Notes: generated by a model from the letters alone, not told the origin. A DNA stretch of 52,981 bases from an uncultured Hyphomicrobiales bacterium (GCA_903885555.1 CAISIV010000320.1:1-52981), one strand, 5' to 3'; positions 24,831 to 35,414 are shown, numbered from the stretch's first letter. Translations and numbers: made by a program.

Positions 24831-25041
24831 TGGCTTGGCGCGGTCTGAAACGGGCGGCGATTTTCGCGCGGCAACGTCAAGTTTCCAGGGCGTGATTCGG
24901 CGCCAAAAACCGCTCAAAAAAGAGCGCGGAAACTTACCCCTTTGGCCTTTAAAAAACGCTTTCAAATCAACATATTAACAGCGGCAAGAGAGCGGTGAGA
25001 TTGCCCTGTACGGGACTCGCTTTTCGTGTCACACAAAATGA

Positions 25042-27522
<2,481 letters not shown>

Positions 27523-27541
27523 GCGGCTTTACGAAAACGGT

Positions 27542-27577
27542 CGGTACCGCGCGCGAAATTTTCGCGCGCTGGTGCCG
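27542..27577 (+). terminator. long hairpin after gyrB, probable terminator
   Basis: GCGCGCGAAA and TTTCGCGCGC form a 10-bp inner stem extended outward by CGGTACC/GGTGCCG with one wobble pair. T-rich sequence (AATTTTTA) follows seven bases later. It starts 20 bp after the gyrB stop. Confidence 0.65.
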
Positions 27578-27649
27578 CGTTGCAATTTTTACATCTTGCG
27601 GTTGTTTTAAAATAATTGCAACCTCCGGGCGTTCCGTCTGGGGGATGCC

Positions 27650-28804
27650 ATGAACACACGCCTGCGATTCTACGTAGCCATCGGCGCTGCGTTTCTATCG
27701 ACGACCGGCTTGGCTTTTGCCGATGCCTGCGACGATATCGTCAACGCCAGTAAACCGGTCGTGGCGGAAGCCGCCAACAAGCTTGCCTCGACGCCAGAGG
27801 GAAAATTGAAAATCGAACTTGGCGACATTGTCTCAGTAAAAGGCGAAAGATTCGAAAAGCTGTTCGACAAGGCTTGCGCAAACCGCAACATCATCCTGTT
27901 CCTGAACAACTGGCCGCTTACGGACGTCACACCGCTGCCACCGCTCGATCCGGCGCTTGGCGAGCTCAATTTCAAATTGGTCAACAAGCGGCACACCGAC
28001 GGCACCGACCCTTGGCAGCCAATCCTCGGCAGCCCCGGTCTGGCCGGGCTTCCCGTCACCGTCAGCATCGGCCTCGACAAGGGCTACGCGTTGCCGCCGA
28101 AAGGACCGAACCTGCCGAAATTGACGCTGACCGTCTTGCCGCCGGGATGGCTGATCGCGTGGCTCGTGATCTTCGCAGCCATGGTTTTTGTCTTCATATC
28201 TCTGGCGCGGAATACGACAATCATGCGGGACTCGGCGCCCAGCACCAACACCATGGGTCCCTACAGCCTGTCGCGGACACAGGGCGCGGTCTGGTTTTTC
28301 GCCATTCTGGCCGCGTACCTGTTCATCGGCATGATCACTGGCGACTTCTCGACATCGATAAACAGCACCGCGCTGACCTTGATGGGAATCGGCGCGGGCA
28401 CCGTCCTCGGTTCGGCTGTCATTGACGCGCAGAAGGATACCCCGGCACAGCGCAACGCCATTCAAGACGCGACGACAAAAGTTACGGGCGATATAAAAGT
28501 AGCGCCCACCGACGGCAGTGTGTCGAAGGATGAGCTGGACTCGCAGCTCAAAAAATTGCGAGGCGAAACGGAAGGCTTTTTTCGCGATATCGTGAGCGAT
28601 GCGAATGGCGTCAGCTTCCACCGCTTCCAGAACGCGGTTTGGACATTCGTCCTCGCTTTCATCTTTCTGATTTTGGTCTATCAAAACCTTGCAATGCCGG
28701 AGTTCAATACGACACTGCTTGGATTGCTCGGCTTGAGCGCGGGCACTTACCTCGGGCTTAAAATCCCCGAGCCTGTAACGCCGACGCGACCCGCACCGAA
28801 ATAA
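27650..28804 (+). CDS. unassigned membrane protein with internally duplicated transmembrane module
   Basis: A 384-residue protein with a Sec leader (residues 1-24, ending L-A-F-A-D-A). A mostly non-membrane part up to about 160 contains N-I-I-L-F-L-N-N-W-P-L. A membrane helix lies at about 166-185, followed by two related modules. Module A (205-259) and module B (322-372) both start R-x-Q-x-A-V-W-x-F, run through a hydrophobic helix and end with L-G-I/L-x-A-G-T-x-L-G. A hydrophilic linker (260-320) separates them. I do not recognise the family. It is alone between gyrB and the convergent UPF0391 gene. Codon use is a little less GC-biased than in gyrB. Confidence 0.7.
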   Translation: MNTRLRFYVAIGAAFLSTTGLAFADACDDIVNASKPVVAEAANKLASTPEGKLKIELGDIVSVKGERFEKLFDKACANRNIILFLNNWPLTDVTPLPPLDPALGELNFKLVNKRHTDGTDPWQPILGSPGLAGLPVTVSIGLDKGYALPPKGPNLPKLTLTVLPPGWLIAWLVIFAAMVFVFISLARNTTIMRDSAPSTNTMGPYSLSRTQGAVWFFAILAAYLFIGMITGDFSTSINSTALTLMGIGAGTVLGSAVIDAQKDTPAQRNAIQDATTKVTGDIKVAPTDGSVSKDELDSQLKKLRGETEGFFRDIVSDANGVSFHRFQNAVWTFVLAFIFLILVYQNLAMPEFNTTLLGLLGLSAGTYLGLKIPEPVTPTRPAPK

Positions 28805-28827
28805 ACGCCGATCGGGATTGAAGCACC

Positions 28828-29004
28828 CTACGACGTCAGCCTCGCCCCAATGGCGAGGCCGATGGCGATCGCGCCGAGGAACAGCACCAGGAAGATGCCG
28901 AACAGCCATTGCGCGATGGTGGCGGAGGCCTGCTCGACGCCGGAGAAGCCGAATATCCCGGCAACGATGGCGATCAGCAGAAAAATAAAGGCCCACTTCA
29001 ACAT
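28828..29004 (-). CDS. UPF0391 (DUF1328) small membrane protein
   Basis: A 58-residue protein reading MLKWAFIFLLIAIVAGIF and on to a C-terminal A-I-A-I-G-L-A-I-G-A-R-L-T-S. Two hydrophobic helices around residues 4-24 and 32-52 are joined by S-G-V-E-Q-A-S-A-T-I-A-Q-W, the DUF1328/UPF0391 pattern. The function of the family is unknown; members are often stress-induced in Proteobacteria. An excellent ribosome-binding site (GAAGGAG) precedes the ATG, and an EcfG-like promoter lies 37-61 bp upstream. Convergent with the membrane protein ending at 28804. Confidence 0.9.
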   Translation of the reverse strand: MLKWAFIFLLIAIVAGIFGFSGVEQASATIAQWLFGIFLVLFLGAIAIGLAIGARLTS

Positions 29005-29040
29005 CGGCTACTCCTTCAGCACTGGAACTCCGCCCCGATA

Positions 29041-29065
29041 ATCGCGAGGGGTGGCTCAAAGTTCC
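29041..29065 (-). promoter_or_regulatory. possible EcfG-type general-stress promoter of the UPF0391 gene
   Basis: On the minus strand GGAAC (29065-29061) and CGAT (29044-29041) are 16 bases apart, resembling the alphaproteobacterial EcfG pattern GGAAC-N16/17-CGTT with one mismatch in the -10. The predicted start is about 30 bases before the ATG at 29004. Confidence 0.42.
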
Positions 29066-29075
29066 ATGCAGGGAG

Positions 29076-29945
29076 CTAGACCTTCGGCGGGATTGAGCGC
29101 GGATCGCGCACCGGCCAGCGCCCGGCATCGACGCGGGCGAGGAAATCGCCGACGCACTGGTTGAACAGATCCGGCTCCTCCAGGTTCACGACGTGGCCGG
29201 CCTTGGGCATCATGACGAGACCGGACGCCGAAAGCGTCTTCTTCAGGAACAGGCTCGGCTCGATGCAGCGCTCGTCTTCGTCGCCTACTACGATAAGCGC
29301 CGGCGTCGTCAGCTTGGCGATCTCGCTCTCGAAATCGTACAGCGACGGCCGCCCGCCCTGAAAGCCGCGCGAGGTGTTGGCTGAACCCACCGCGTCGTGC
29401 TCAGCGAGCATCCGCGAGAATTCGGCAAAGCCGCGCGGGTCCTTGACCAGGAACGGCACCCGGCTGGGGCCGAGCCCGTAGGTTTCGGCGATGGCCTGGG
29501 AGCCTTCGCGCAAAAACCGTTCCGACAGCGCCTGCGAACTCTTGTGAAACTCCGCGGTTTCCGACCGCACCGAGCCTGAGCCGGCACCCGCCAGCACCAT
29601 CGAGCGCACACGGCCCGGATGATTGAGCGCGACCTGCAGGCAGGTATAGCCACCCATCGACAGGCCGATGAGGTGCGCCTGCTCGATCTTGAGATGGTCC
29701 AGCACGGCGACGCAATCGCGCATCACGTGCTTGTAGGTATAGGCCTCCTTGTCGGCGGGAACGTCGGACGGCGTGTAGCCGCGCGCGGCATAGGCAATGC
29801 AGCGATAGCGCTTGCCGAACTCGCGCATCTGCGGTTCCCAGCTGCGATGATCGCCAGCGAATTCGTGCACGAAGACGATCGGCGCACCCTGGCCTACTTC
29901 CTCGTAGTGCAGTTTCACGTTGTCGGATGTAATGGCGTAGTGCAT
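29076..29945 (-). CDS. alpha/beta hydrolase of a putative catabolic operon
   Basis: A 289-residue alpha/beta hydrolase with nucleophile Ser96 in G-L-S-M-G-G, an acid at Asp222 or Asp224 in V-G-D-E-D-E and His251 in K-A-G-H-V-V-N. An oxyanion-hole segment V-F-V-H-E-F-A-G-D-H lies near residue 24. This layout resembles 3-oxoadipate enol-lactonase and meta-cleavage hydrolases, so an ester, lactone or C-C bond is the likely target. The ATG at 29945 has AGGAAACACCA upstream; the frame continues to 30149 only inside the neighbouring gene. It is 50 bp downstream of the GS-like gene and is probably cotranscribed with it. Confidence 0.88.
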   Translation of the reverse strand: MHYAITSDNVKLHYEEVGQGAPIVFVHEFAGDHRSWEPQMREFGKRYRCIAYAARGYTPSDVPADKEAYTYKHVMRDCVAVLDHLKIEQAHLIGLSMGGYTCLQVALNHPGRVRSMVLAGAGSGSVRSETAEFHKSSQALSERFLREGSQAIAETYGLGPSRVPFLVKDPRGFAEFSRMLAEHDAVGSANTSRGFQGGRPSLYDFESEIAKLTTPALIVVGDEDERCIEPSLFLKKTLSASGLVMMPKAGHVVNLEEPDLFNQCVGDFLARVDAGRWPVRDPRSIPPKV

Positions 29946-29994
29946 TGGTGTTTCCTGATGTTGTTGCCGCTCGTCTTCGCGAACGGAGAGAGGC

Positions 29995-31470
29995 CTAGAA
30001 CAGGTCCAAATATTCTTTCTGTTCCCAGGGCGTGATGTCGGCCTGTTCGACCGATTCTTTCTTGAAGCGTTCGAGCTCGGCATCCTTGATATGCGCGTAA
30101 TAGTCAACAAAAGCGGCGCCGAAGCCGGCGCGGAAGACGTCGTCCGCACGCAGCGCCGTCAGCGCCTCGCCCAAGGACTTGGGAAGCAGCGCCGCCGCAT
30201 GTTCGTAAGGCGTATCGGCGGAAGGGCCCGGATCGAGCCGCAGCGCGATGCCGTCGAGACCCGCGTAAATCTGCGAGGCGATGTAGAGATAGGGATTGGC
30301 GGCCGGCTCACCGACGCGATTTTCCAGATGCGTCGAGGCATCGCCCGGCTGGCCCAGCACGCGCATCATCACGCCGCGATTGTCGCGCGCCCAGATGGCG
30401 CGGTCCGGCGCCAGCGAATAGGCACGGTAGCGCTTGTAGCCGTTGATGGTCGGCGTTGTGAACGCGGCCGCGGCACGCGCATGCGACAGCAGACCGCCGA
30501 GATAATATTTGCCGACGGTCGAAAGTACGTCCGGGTGATCGAAGGCGAAGGCGTTACGCTTTGATTTGGTCTCGATCAGCGATTGATGCAGGTGCCAGCC
30601 GCTCGACATCGCATTGGGAAATGCCGGGCGGCACATGAAGCTGGCGAGATAGCCGTTGCGGCGCGCGATCTGTTTCACCGCTGAGCGAAACAGGATCATG
30701 GTATCGGCCGCCGCCAGTCCCATCAGCGGGCGGAACGTGAATTCCACCTGGCTCGGCCCAAGCTCCAGCTCGACCGACCGCAGCGGCAGGCCGAGCGCTG
30801 CGATGCCGCGCCGCAGAATCGCCACCGCCGGGTCGATCATGTCGAAGCGCGTTTCGGTGAGATACTGATAGCCCTGCGTCAGCAGGCTGACCTCGGGCGC
30901 TTCCGGCGGCCAAGTCGCATGCGACGGCCCCAGCCGCGGGTCTTCCAGCTTGAACAGATGGAATTCGACTTCCAGTCCGGCCATGAAATCGAAGCCGGCC
31001 TTGCCCAGCGTCACCAGCGCATCCTTGCAGCGCGCGCGGGTCGAAAACGGCACCGGCTTGCCGTTGCTGAAATAGATGTCGCACAGCATCCAGCCGGTAT
31101 TTTCGGCCCAGGGCAGCGCATGGAACGTCGAAGGATCGGCGACCATGACGAAATCGCCGCCGCCCTGCATTTCTTCCATGCTGAAGCCGCCGCCCGGCGT
31201 GAACACCGGATAGACCGTGCGGTGCGAGGTGTCTTTCGCCAGCAGCGTCGTCGTCATGGTGACGCCGCTGCGCATCGCGGCTGCCGCTTCCGAGGCGAGC
31301 AGTGTCTTGCCGCGCAGCACACCGTGCTGATCGGCGAACGAGAAGCGCACGACCTCGATCTTGTTCTTTTTGATTTCGCGCTCGACGTCGGCCGCCATGC
31401 GCGCCTGGTCGGCGGTCCACAGGCCGTGGCGCTCGACGAAGCTGTTGGCGGATTTACGTGAACGCGCCAT
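29995..31470 (-). CDS. glutamine synthetase-like ligase (gamma-glutamyl-amine synthetase type)
   Basis: A 491-residue protein of the glutamine synthetase catalytic fold. Metal-binding glutamates lie in G-L-E-V-E-F (Glu167, Glu169), G-W-H-L-H-Q-S near residue 290 matches the conserved GS histidine region, and E-P-A-A-N-P-Y-L-Y-I-A-S-Q-I-Y-A-G-L-D-G matches the GS-family C-terminal motif. Non-canonical GS proteins attach glutamate to amines, as in polyamine, ethanolamine or aniline breakdown. The canonical adenylylation Tyr loop is not evident. Its ATG directly abuts the TGA of the Rieske oxygenase gene, so it is co-translated with it; this favours a catabolic role over nitrogen assimilation. 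Confidence 0.88.
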   Translation of the reverse strand: MARSRKSANSFVERHGLWTADQARMAADVEREIKKNKIEVVRFSFADQHGVLRGKTLLASEAAAAMRSGVTMTTTLLAKDTSHRTVYPVFTPGGGFSMEEMQGGGDFVMVADPSTFHALPWAENTGWMLCDIYFSNGKPVPFSTRARCKDALVTLGKAGFDFMAGLEVEFHLFKLEDPRLGPSHATWPPEAPEVSLLTQGYQYLTETRFDMIDPAVAILRRGIAALGLPLRSVELELGPSQVEFTFRPLMGLAAADTMILFRSAVKQIARRNGYLASFMCRPAFPNAMSSGWHLHQSLIETKSKRNAFAFDHPDVLSTVGKYYLGGLLSHARAAAAFTTPTINGYKRYRAYSLAPDRAIWARDNRGVMMRVLGQPGDASTHLENRVGEPAANPYLYIASQIYAGLDGIALRLDPGPSADTPYEHAAALLPKSLGEALTALRADDVFRAGFGAAFVDYYAHIKDAELERFKKESVEQADITPWEQKEYLDLF

Positions 31471-32781
31471 TCAGTGGCCGGTCCAGCTCATCGCCTTGCG
31501 CCGGGCCTCTTCCGACTTCATCCAGTAGCCGCGCGTGTCGTCCGACGGACCGATGCCGTCGATCGCAGCGGGTCCGGTGATGCCGGCGGCCTTTGCCTCA
31601 TCGACGACTAAAATCGGCCGCTCGCCTTTGCCGCTTTGCGCGATCGAGTCGCGCAGCAGCTTGCGGTAGGCGATGATGGCCTTGTCCGACGTGCCAAAAT
31701 GCTCCGCGGTGCGATCCTGGATCGACCCCATCGACTCGCAAGCCCATTGGTCGTGCACGTTGATGTCGGCGCCCATGCCCGTAAAAGTCTCGTGTTCCTG
31801 CTCATGCGGATCGAAACCGTAATCGTTGCTCTTGTTCTTGTTCGGAATGTAATCGGGCAACTGGTAAAGCTCGAGCCGCTGGCGGCGCATCTCGTCCTTG
31901 TTCACCGGCGCGCCGAAGGACGTGAAGATCGCGTACCAGTAGTGCTTGGTGTCGTCGACCGGCACGTGCCATTGCGAGATCGTCATCTCGCGACTCATAG
32001 GGATCATGAAGGCGTTCGGGAACACCAGATTGGTGATGCGCACATGCGTGCTCGTATCGCTGATCTGGCGCTGCGTGACGATACGGAAGCCGAAATCGGT
32101 ATCCTCGACGTCAATGCGCGGCCGCGTCACCTCGCGCATGATCTGCGTCATCGGCATGTCGGAATCTTTGGTCTTGTCACGGAACATCTTGCCGTAGGCT
32201 TGGCTCGGATCCTCGTCGTTGAAGAAGCGATGCAGGAACGACGTATGGACCGGGTCGATGCCGACTTCGAGAGACTGCAACCAGTTGCAATCGATCATGC
32301 CCTTGAAAGCGAAGGTGTGTGTGTCCGGCGCGACGAAACAATCGAAATGCGGAAACGCCGGCGGTTCGCCCGGCCCCATGTAAGCGAACAGGATGCCGCT
32401 CTTCTCGACCACCGGATAGGATTTGGCGCGAATGTTGGCGCAGAGATTGCTATCGTCGGGTTCGGCCGGCGTCTGCAGGCACTTGCCGTCCACATCGAAC
32501 AGCCAGCCATGGAACGCACAACGCAGACCGCCGTCTTCGAGGCGCCCATAGGCGAGATCGGTGCCGCGGTGCGGACAGCGGCGGCCAACCAGGCCGTAGC
32601 GGCCCTTGTCGTCCTTGAAGATCACGAGGTCCTCGCCGAACAACCGCACCGGCTTGATCGGGCGGTTACCGGCCAGTTCGTCGACCAGAGCGGCGGGCTG
32701 CCAGTAACGGCGCATCAATTGGCCTGCGGGCGTGCCCGGGCCGACACGCGTGATGAGATCGTTCTGCTCCTGGCTGAGCAT
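31471..32781 (-). CDS. Rieske non-haem iron ring-hydroxylating oxygenase, alpha subunit
   Basis: A 436-residue oxygenase. The Rieske cluster ligands are C69-P-H71 and C88-A-F-H91. The catalytic iron site is D176-P-V-H179 with H184, matching D-x2-H-x4-H. Length and layout fit the phthalate-dioxygenase/vanillate-demethylase type group, which uses a separate reductase; no reductase or beta subunit is adjacent. It would hydroxylate an aromatic ring or dealkylate an ether or amine. The ATG at 32781 has GGGAG close by. First gene of the operon with the GS-like ligase and alpha/beta hydrolase. Substrate not determinable. Confidence 0.92.
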   Translation of the reverse strand: MLSQEQNDLITRVGPGTPAGQLMRRYWQPAALVDELAGNRPIKPVRLFGEDLVIFKDDKGRYGLVGRRCPHRGTDLAYGRLEDGGLRCAFHGWLFDVDGKCLQTPAEPDDSNLCANIRAKSYPVVEKSGILFAYMGPGEPPAFPHFDCFVAPDTHTFAFKGMIDCNWLQSLEVGIDPVHTSFLHRFFNDEDPSQAYGKMFRDKTKDSDMPMTQIMREVTRPRIDVEDTDFGFRIVTQRQISDTSTHVRITNLVFPNAFMIPMSREMTISQWHVPVDDTKHYWYAIFTSFGAPVNKDEMRRQRLELYQLPDYIPNKNKSNDYGFDPHEQEHETFTGMGADINVHDQWACESMGSIQDRTAEHFGTSDKAIIAYRKLLRDSIAQSGKGERPILVVDEAKAAGITGPAAIDGIGPSDDTRGYWMKSEEARRKAMSWTGH

Positions 32782-32843
32782 GGGCGGCGCTCCCTGTGAT
32801 CGTTCCAGACTATACGAAGTCCGGGACCCACCGAAAGGACGTC

Positions 32844-32876
32844 CAAAAACGAAACGGCCGGCACGAGGCCGGCCGT
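32844..32876 (-). terminator. Rho-independent terminator after GIY-YIG-like gene
   Basis: On the minus strand a 9-bp perfect stem ACGGCCGGC/GCCGGCCGT (32876-32868 with 32862-32854) with a 5-base loop is followed by TTCGTTTTTG. It separates this gene from the Rieske operon. Confidence 0.85.
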
Positions 32877-32899
32877 AAAATCATTGCTCTGAGTGACGC

Positions 32900-33268
32900 T
32901 TAGCGCGGGTGGCGCACGGCCCAGCCGGCATCGAGCCGCCGCTTCCAGGCGGTCTGGCGCAGGCCCTGCATCCGGTTGGCCGCCGTCTTGGCGTCGGCGC
33001 GCGAGGCCGCGGCACAGGTGCGGTACTCAAGATCGTTGACGCGCGACACCAACGGCGCACGGCGGAACAGACGCGCCAAAGTGCTGACACCGCCGTCCAG
33101 CTTCAGTTCCGAAATGGCGTTGGCGACATTGCCGGCGTGACCAAAAGCGACGACGCGGCCGGTGTTGGTGTGACGGACTTCGTACACGCCCGGACCGATC
33201 GGCGCCTCGACATGCCCGCCTGATTGTACGTCTGGAAAGCGTTTCCAGCCGCTCCACGTTTGAACCAT
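32900..33268 (-). CDS. hypothetical protein, weakly GIY-YIG-like
   Basis: A 122-residue protein starting M-V-Q-T-W-S-G-W-K-R-F-P. Its core, G-P-G-V-Y-E-V-R-H-T-N-T-G-R-V-V-A-F-G-H, resembles the opening of GIY-YIG domains (G-x-Y followed by a strand pair), then N-V-A-N-A-I-S-E-L. However, the second Y-I-G and the catalytic Arg/Glu are not clear. The rest is basic and helical, ending A-V-R-H-P-R. An extension to 33283 is possible. It has its own terminator. Conserved-hypothetical status is likely; nuclease activity is doubtful. Confidence 0.6.
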   Translation of the reverse strand: MVQTWSGWKRFPDVQSGGHVEAPIGPGVYEVRHTNTGRVVAFGHAGNVANAISELKLDGGVSTLARLFRRAPLVSRVNDLEYRTCAAASRADAKTAANRMQGLRQTAWKRRLDAGWAVRHPR

Positions 33269-33431
33269 CGCGAAAATTCCCAATAACCCGAAATACTAGT
33301 GATGAATGTGAAACCTAAGCATTGGTTCCATCGGGTCAACGGACTCTGTTAATAAATACAAAAATGGCGAGAAAACGCCTGCGCACATCTTGGTGATCGA
33401 GCCTGATGTGCCACTAAATGCAGCGTAAGGC

Positions 33432-34298
33432 TCAGCGGCCGGGTAGAACCAGGACTTTCGGCTTGGCCGGCAAGTTCGCCTTCGACAGCACGACCGACGG
33501 CACGTCGGCAATCTCAACGTCCCAATCCTGGCGCACACGGGTGAGGAAACGGTCGAGCGTGTAGCTGCTGAAATAGTGCATCGGGATCATCAGCGGCGCC
33601 TTCAGCGACTTCAGCACCTCGATCATGCCTTCGCCGTCGAGCGTCAGCGTGCCGTCGACCGGCACCATCACGATATCGACGCGGCCGATCTCATTGAGCT
33701 GCTGCTGGTTGAGCGTGTGATGCAAATGGCCGAGATGGGCGATGCACATGTTGGCCATCTCGAAGATGAAAATCGAATTGCCATGACGCTCGGTGCCGCT
33801 GGTGCTCCAGGAACGGATGTTGGTCGGCACGTTGCGCACGCGCACGTCTTTGTACTGAACGTCGATGCGCGCCGGCTTCTCGTCTTCGGCCCAGCCGCGC
33901 AGCACGTGCCTGATGCCAGCGTCCGGGTTGTCGGTGTAATGCGTCGAGTGCGCGTGATTCATGGTCACGATGTCGGGCAGCACCGGCGGCTTGACGTAAT
34001 CGTTGTAGTCGGTGGCGACGCGCACCAGTTGCGGGCTCTCGAGCAGAAAGGTCGAGTGGCCGATGTAGTTGATGCGCACCTGATCGGAATTGAGCGCGAC
34101 ACGGCGGGCCAGCGGCTTGAACGGTGGCCGCTCGGCCACCAGTCCCGGACAGTTTTCCATCATCTCGGGTTTCGCGGGTGCGGCGCCTTGGGCAAAATTT
34201 TGTCCAAGCGTTTGCGCCGATGCGGGCGCGAGAGCCAGCAAGGCCCAACCCGCAGCCACCAACATCTTCAGCGAACTGCCGCCCAAGTCACCGCCCAT
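33432..34298 (-). CDS. secreted metallo-beta-lactamase-fold protein with altered metal motif
   Basis: A 288-residue protein with a Sec leader (A-G-W-A-L-L-A-L-A-P-A-S-A-Q, cut near residue 29). The MBL fold is suggested by I-N-Y-I-G-H-S-T-F-L-L-E near 76-87, a His cluster N-H-A-H-S-T-H at 114-120, A-H-L-G-H-L-H-H near 190, M-V-P-V-D-G near 213 and M-I-P-M-H-Y near 240, resembling UlaG-type hydrolases. The usual H-x-H-x-D-H reads H115-A-H117-S-T119-H120, so the Asp ligand of the second metal is replaced by Thr. Activity may be altered. Flanked by minus-strand genes with a gap on each side. Start ATG 34298; 34265 is possible. Confidence 0.75.
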   Translation of the reverse strand: MGGDLGGSSLKMLVAAGWALLALAPASAQTLGQNFAQGAAPAKPEMMENCPGLVAERPPFKPLARRVALNSDQVRINYIGHSTFLLESPQLVRVATDYNDYVKPPVLPDIVTMNHAHSTHYTDNPDAGIRHVLRGWAEDEKPARIDVQYKDVRVRNVPTNIRSWSTSGTERHGNSIFIFEMANMCIAHLGHLHHTLNQQQLNEIGRVDIVMVPVDGTLTLDGEGMIEVLKSLKAPLMIPMHYFSSYTLDRFLTRVRQDWDVEIADVPSVVLSKANLPAKPKVLVLPGR

Positions 34299-34386
34299 GA
34301 CATCACCCGCGCCGGATCTGCGACATCAAATCTGGCATGGATTGGGCGCGGTCGCCACTGGACTAACGGGCGCAGGAGCGCCGCGC

Positions 34387-34415
34387 AAAAAAAGCGGCGC
34401 CGTCCTGGCGCCGCT
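34387..34415 (-). terminator. Rho-independent terminator after coiled-coil membrane protein gene
   Basis: On the minus strand AGCGGCGCC and GGCGCCGCT (34415-34407 with 34401-34393) form a 9-bp stem with loop AGGAC followed by a run of seven Ts. It begins 26 bp after the stop of the coiled-coil protein gene. Confidence 0.92.
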
Positions 34416-34441
34416 GCCGTAATTAGTGTGACCGCGCTGAT

Positions 34442-35320
34442 TTATTCGAAATAGCGGCGGTCGCGCATGGAGACGATGATGCCTTTCGGCGTCGTGACGA
34501 CCCAGCGGCCATCCTGCCGCTTGATCGATTCCACTGTTCCCAAGCCGGGCAGTGGCGCACCGGTCACCACCTGATAGATGTCGCCGTGGCCCTGCACATA
34601 AACGTAGCCATCGCGGGCTTCGCGAATGGCCCAATCCTGGACGATCTGCTGGCGCGTGGGCTGCTGAATCTCAGGCGCGGCGATGCGGGGCGCCGGGCGC
34701 GGTGTCGGCACCGGAACGCCGGCTGCCGGCACGGTCTGCGGCGCAGAGATCGAACCGGTGACGAGTTCAGCCGTGACGCTGCGCTCGATGCGATCGGCGC
34801 GTTCGTTGATTTTCGTGATCTGCGCCATCTGCGCATTCGCTGTCTTGCTGGTCGTCTCCAGGCTGGTCTTGAGCGTGGTGACCTGACTGGCGAGCCGCGC
34901 GATCTGTTGCTCCAGCGCCTTGCGATCGTCGACCGTGGCGACATTGACCTGCGGCGCGGGCTTGCTGGCAAAACCGCCGCTGGCGGCAGCACCGACAATG
35001 GCGCCGATCGCCCCGGAAATCGCCACCGAAGCCGCGAGCAAAGCGTGGCGCTTCTGACGCGGCCTGAGTTTCGGAAGGGTCGGCCAGATGAACTGGATGC
35101 CGGCTGCGGCGGGCTGTTCGGCCGCCGTCGCAGTAACCGGTTCAATCACCGGCACGGTTTCGGCAACCGGCTCGGTCAGGGGGCCGGCTGGCGAGATCGA
35201 CGGCGACTCCACGCTCGGCAGATCGAGCTTTGCCACTTCGGCTTTGGCCGATTCAGGCTTTGACGATTCAGAATTGGATACTTCCGGGCTGGCCGGCGTA
35301 ACGTTCTTGGGTTCTTCCAT
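34442..35320 (-). CDS. single-pass membrane protein with coiled coil, unknown function
   Basis: A 292-residue protein. Residues 1-75 are acidic, Ser/Pro/Glu-rich and likely disordered. A basic stop (R-P-R-Q-K-R-H) precedes one membrane helix around 92-116 (A-L-L-A-A-S-V-A-I-S-G-A-I-G-A). A coiled coil follows at about 130-185 (A-L-E-Q-Q-I-A-R-L-A-S-Q-V-T-T-L-K), then a Pro-rich linker and a C-terminal beta-rich domain (G-Y-V-Y-V-Q-G-H-G-D-I-Y-Q-V, G-R-W-V-V-T-T-P-K-G). The likely topology is an N-terminus in the cytoplasm and a C-terminal domain in the periplasm. Upstream lies a cluster of TGGTTACC repeats. Confidence 0.75.
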   Translation of the reverse strand: MEEPKNVTPASPEVSNSESSKPESAKAEVAKLDLPSVESPSISPAGPLTEPVAETVPVIEPVTATAAEQPAAAGIQFIWPTLPKLRPRQKRHALLAASVAISGAIGAIVGAAASGGFASKPAPQVNVATVDDRKALEQQIARLASQVTTLKTSLETTSKTANAQMAQITKINERADRIERSVTAELVTGSISAPQTVPAAGVPVPTPRPAPRIAAPEIQQPTRQQIVQDWAIREARDGYVYVQGHGDIYQVVTGAPLPGLGTVESIKRQDGRWVVTTPKGIIVSMRDRRYFE

Positions 35321-35353
35321 GGCCGCGTCCTCCGAATTGGTCGTTCACCAATC

Positions 35354-35385
35354 GGTAACCATGTTCTGGTTACCAAATGGTTACC
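35354..35385. promoter_or_regulatory. triple TGGTTACC operator-like repeat
   Basis: GGTAACCA (35354-35361) and TGGTTACC (35367-35374) form a perfect 8-bp inverted repeat with a 5-base spacer. A second TGGTTACC (35378-35385) follows after AAA. The cluster is 34-65 bp upstream of the coiled-coil protein ATG, a normal operator position, and outside the coding part of the adenosine kinase gene. Confidence 0.5.
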
Positions 35386-35414
35386 AATCCGGGACTTGAG
35401 CCCGAAGGCGGCGG

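Noticed and set aside
33350-33385. Terminator after the metallo-hydrolase-like gene
   Set aside because: Only a 4-bp GGCG/CGCC stem before ATTTTTG on the minus strand; too weak to list as a feature.
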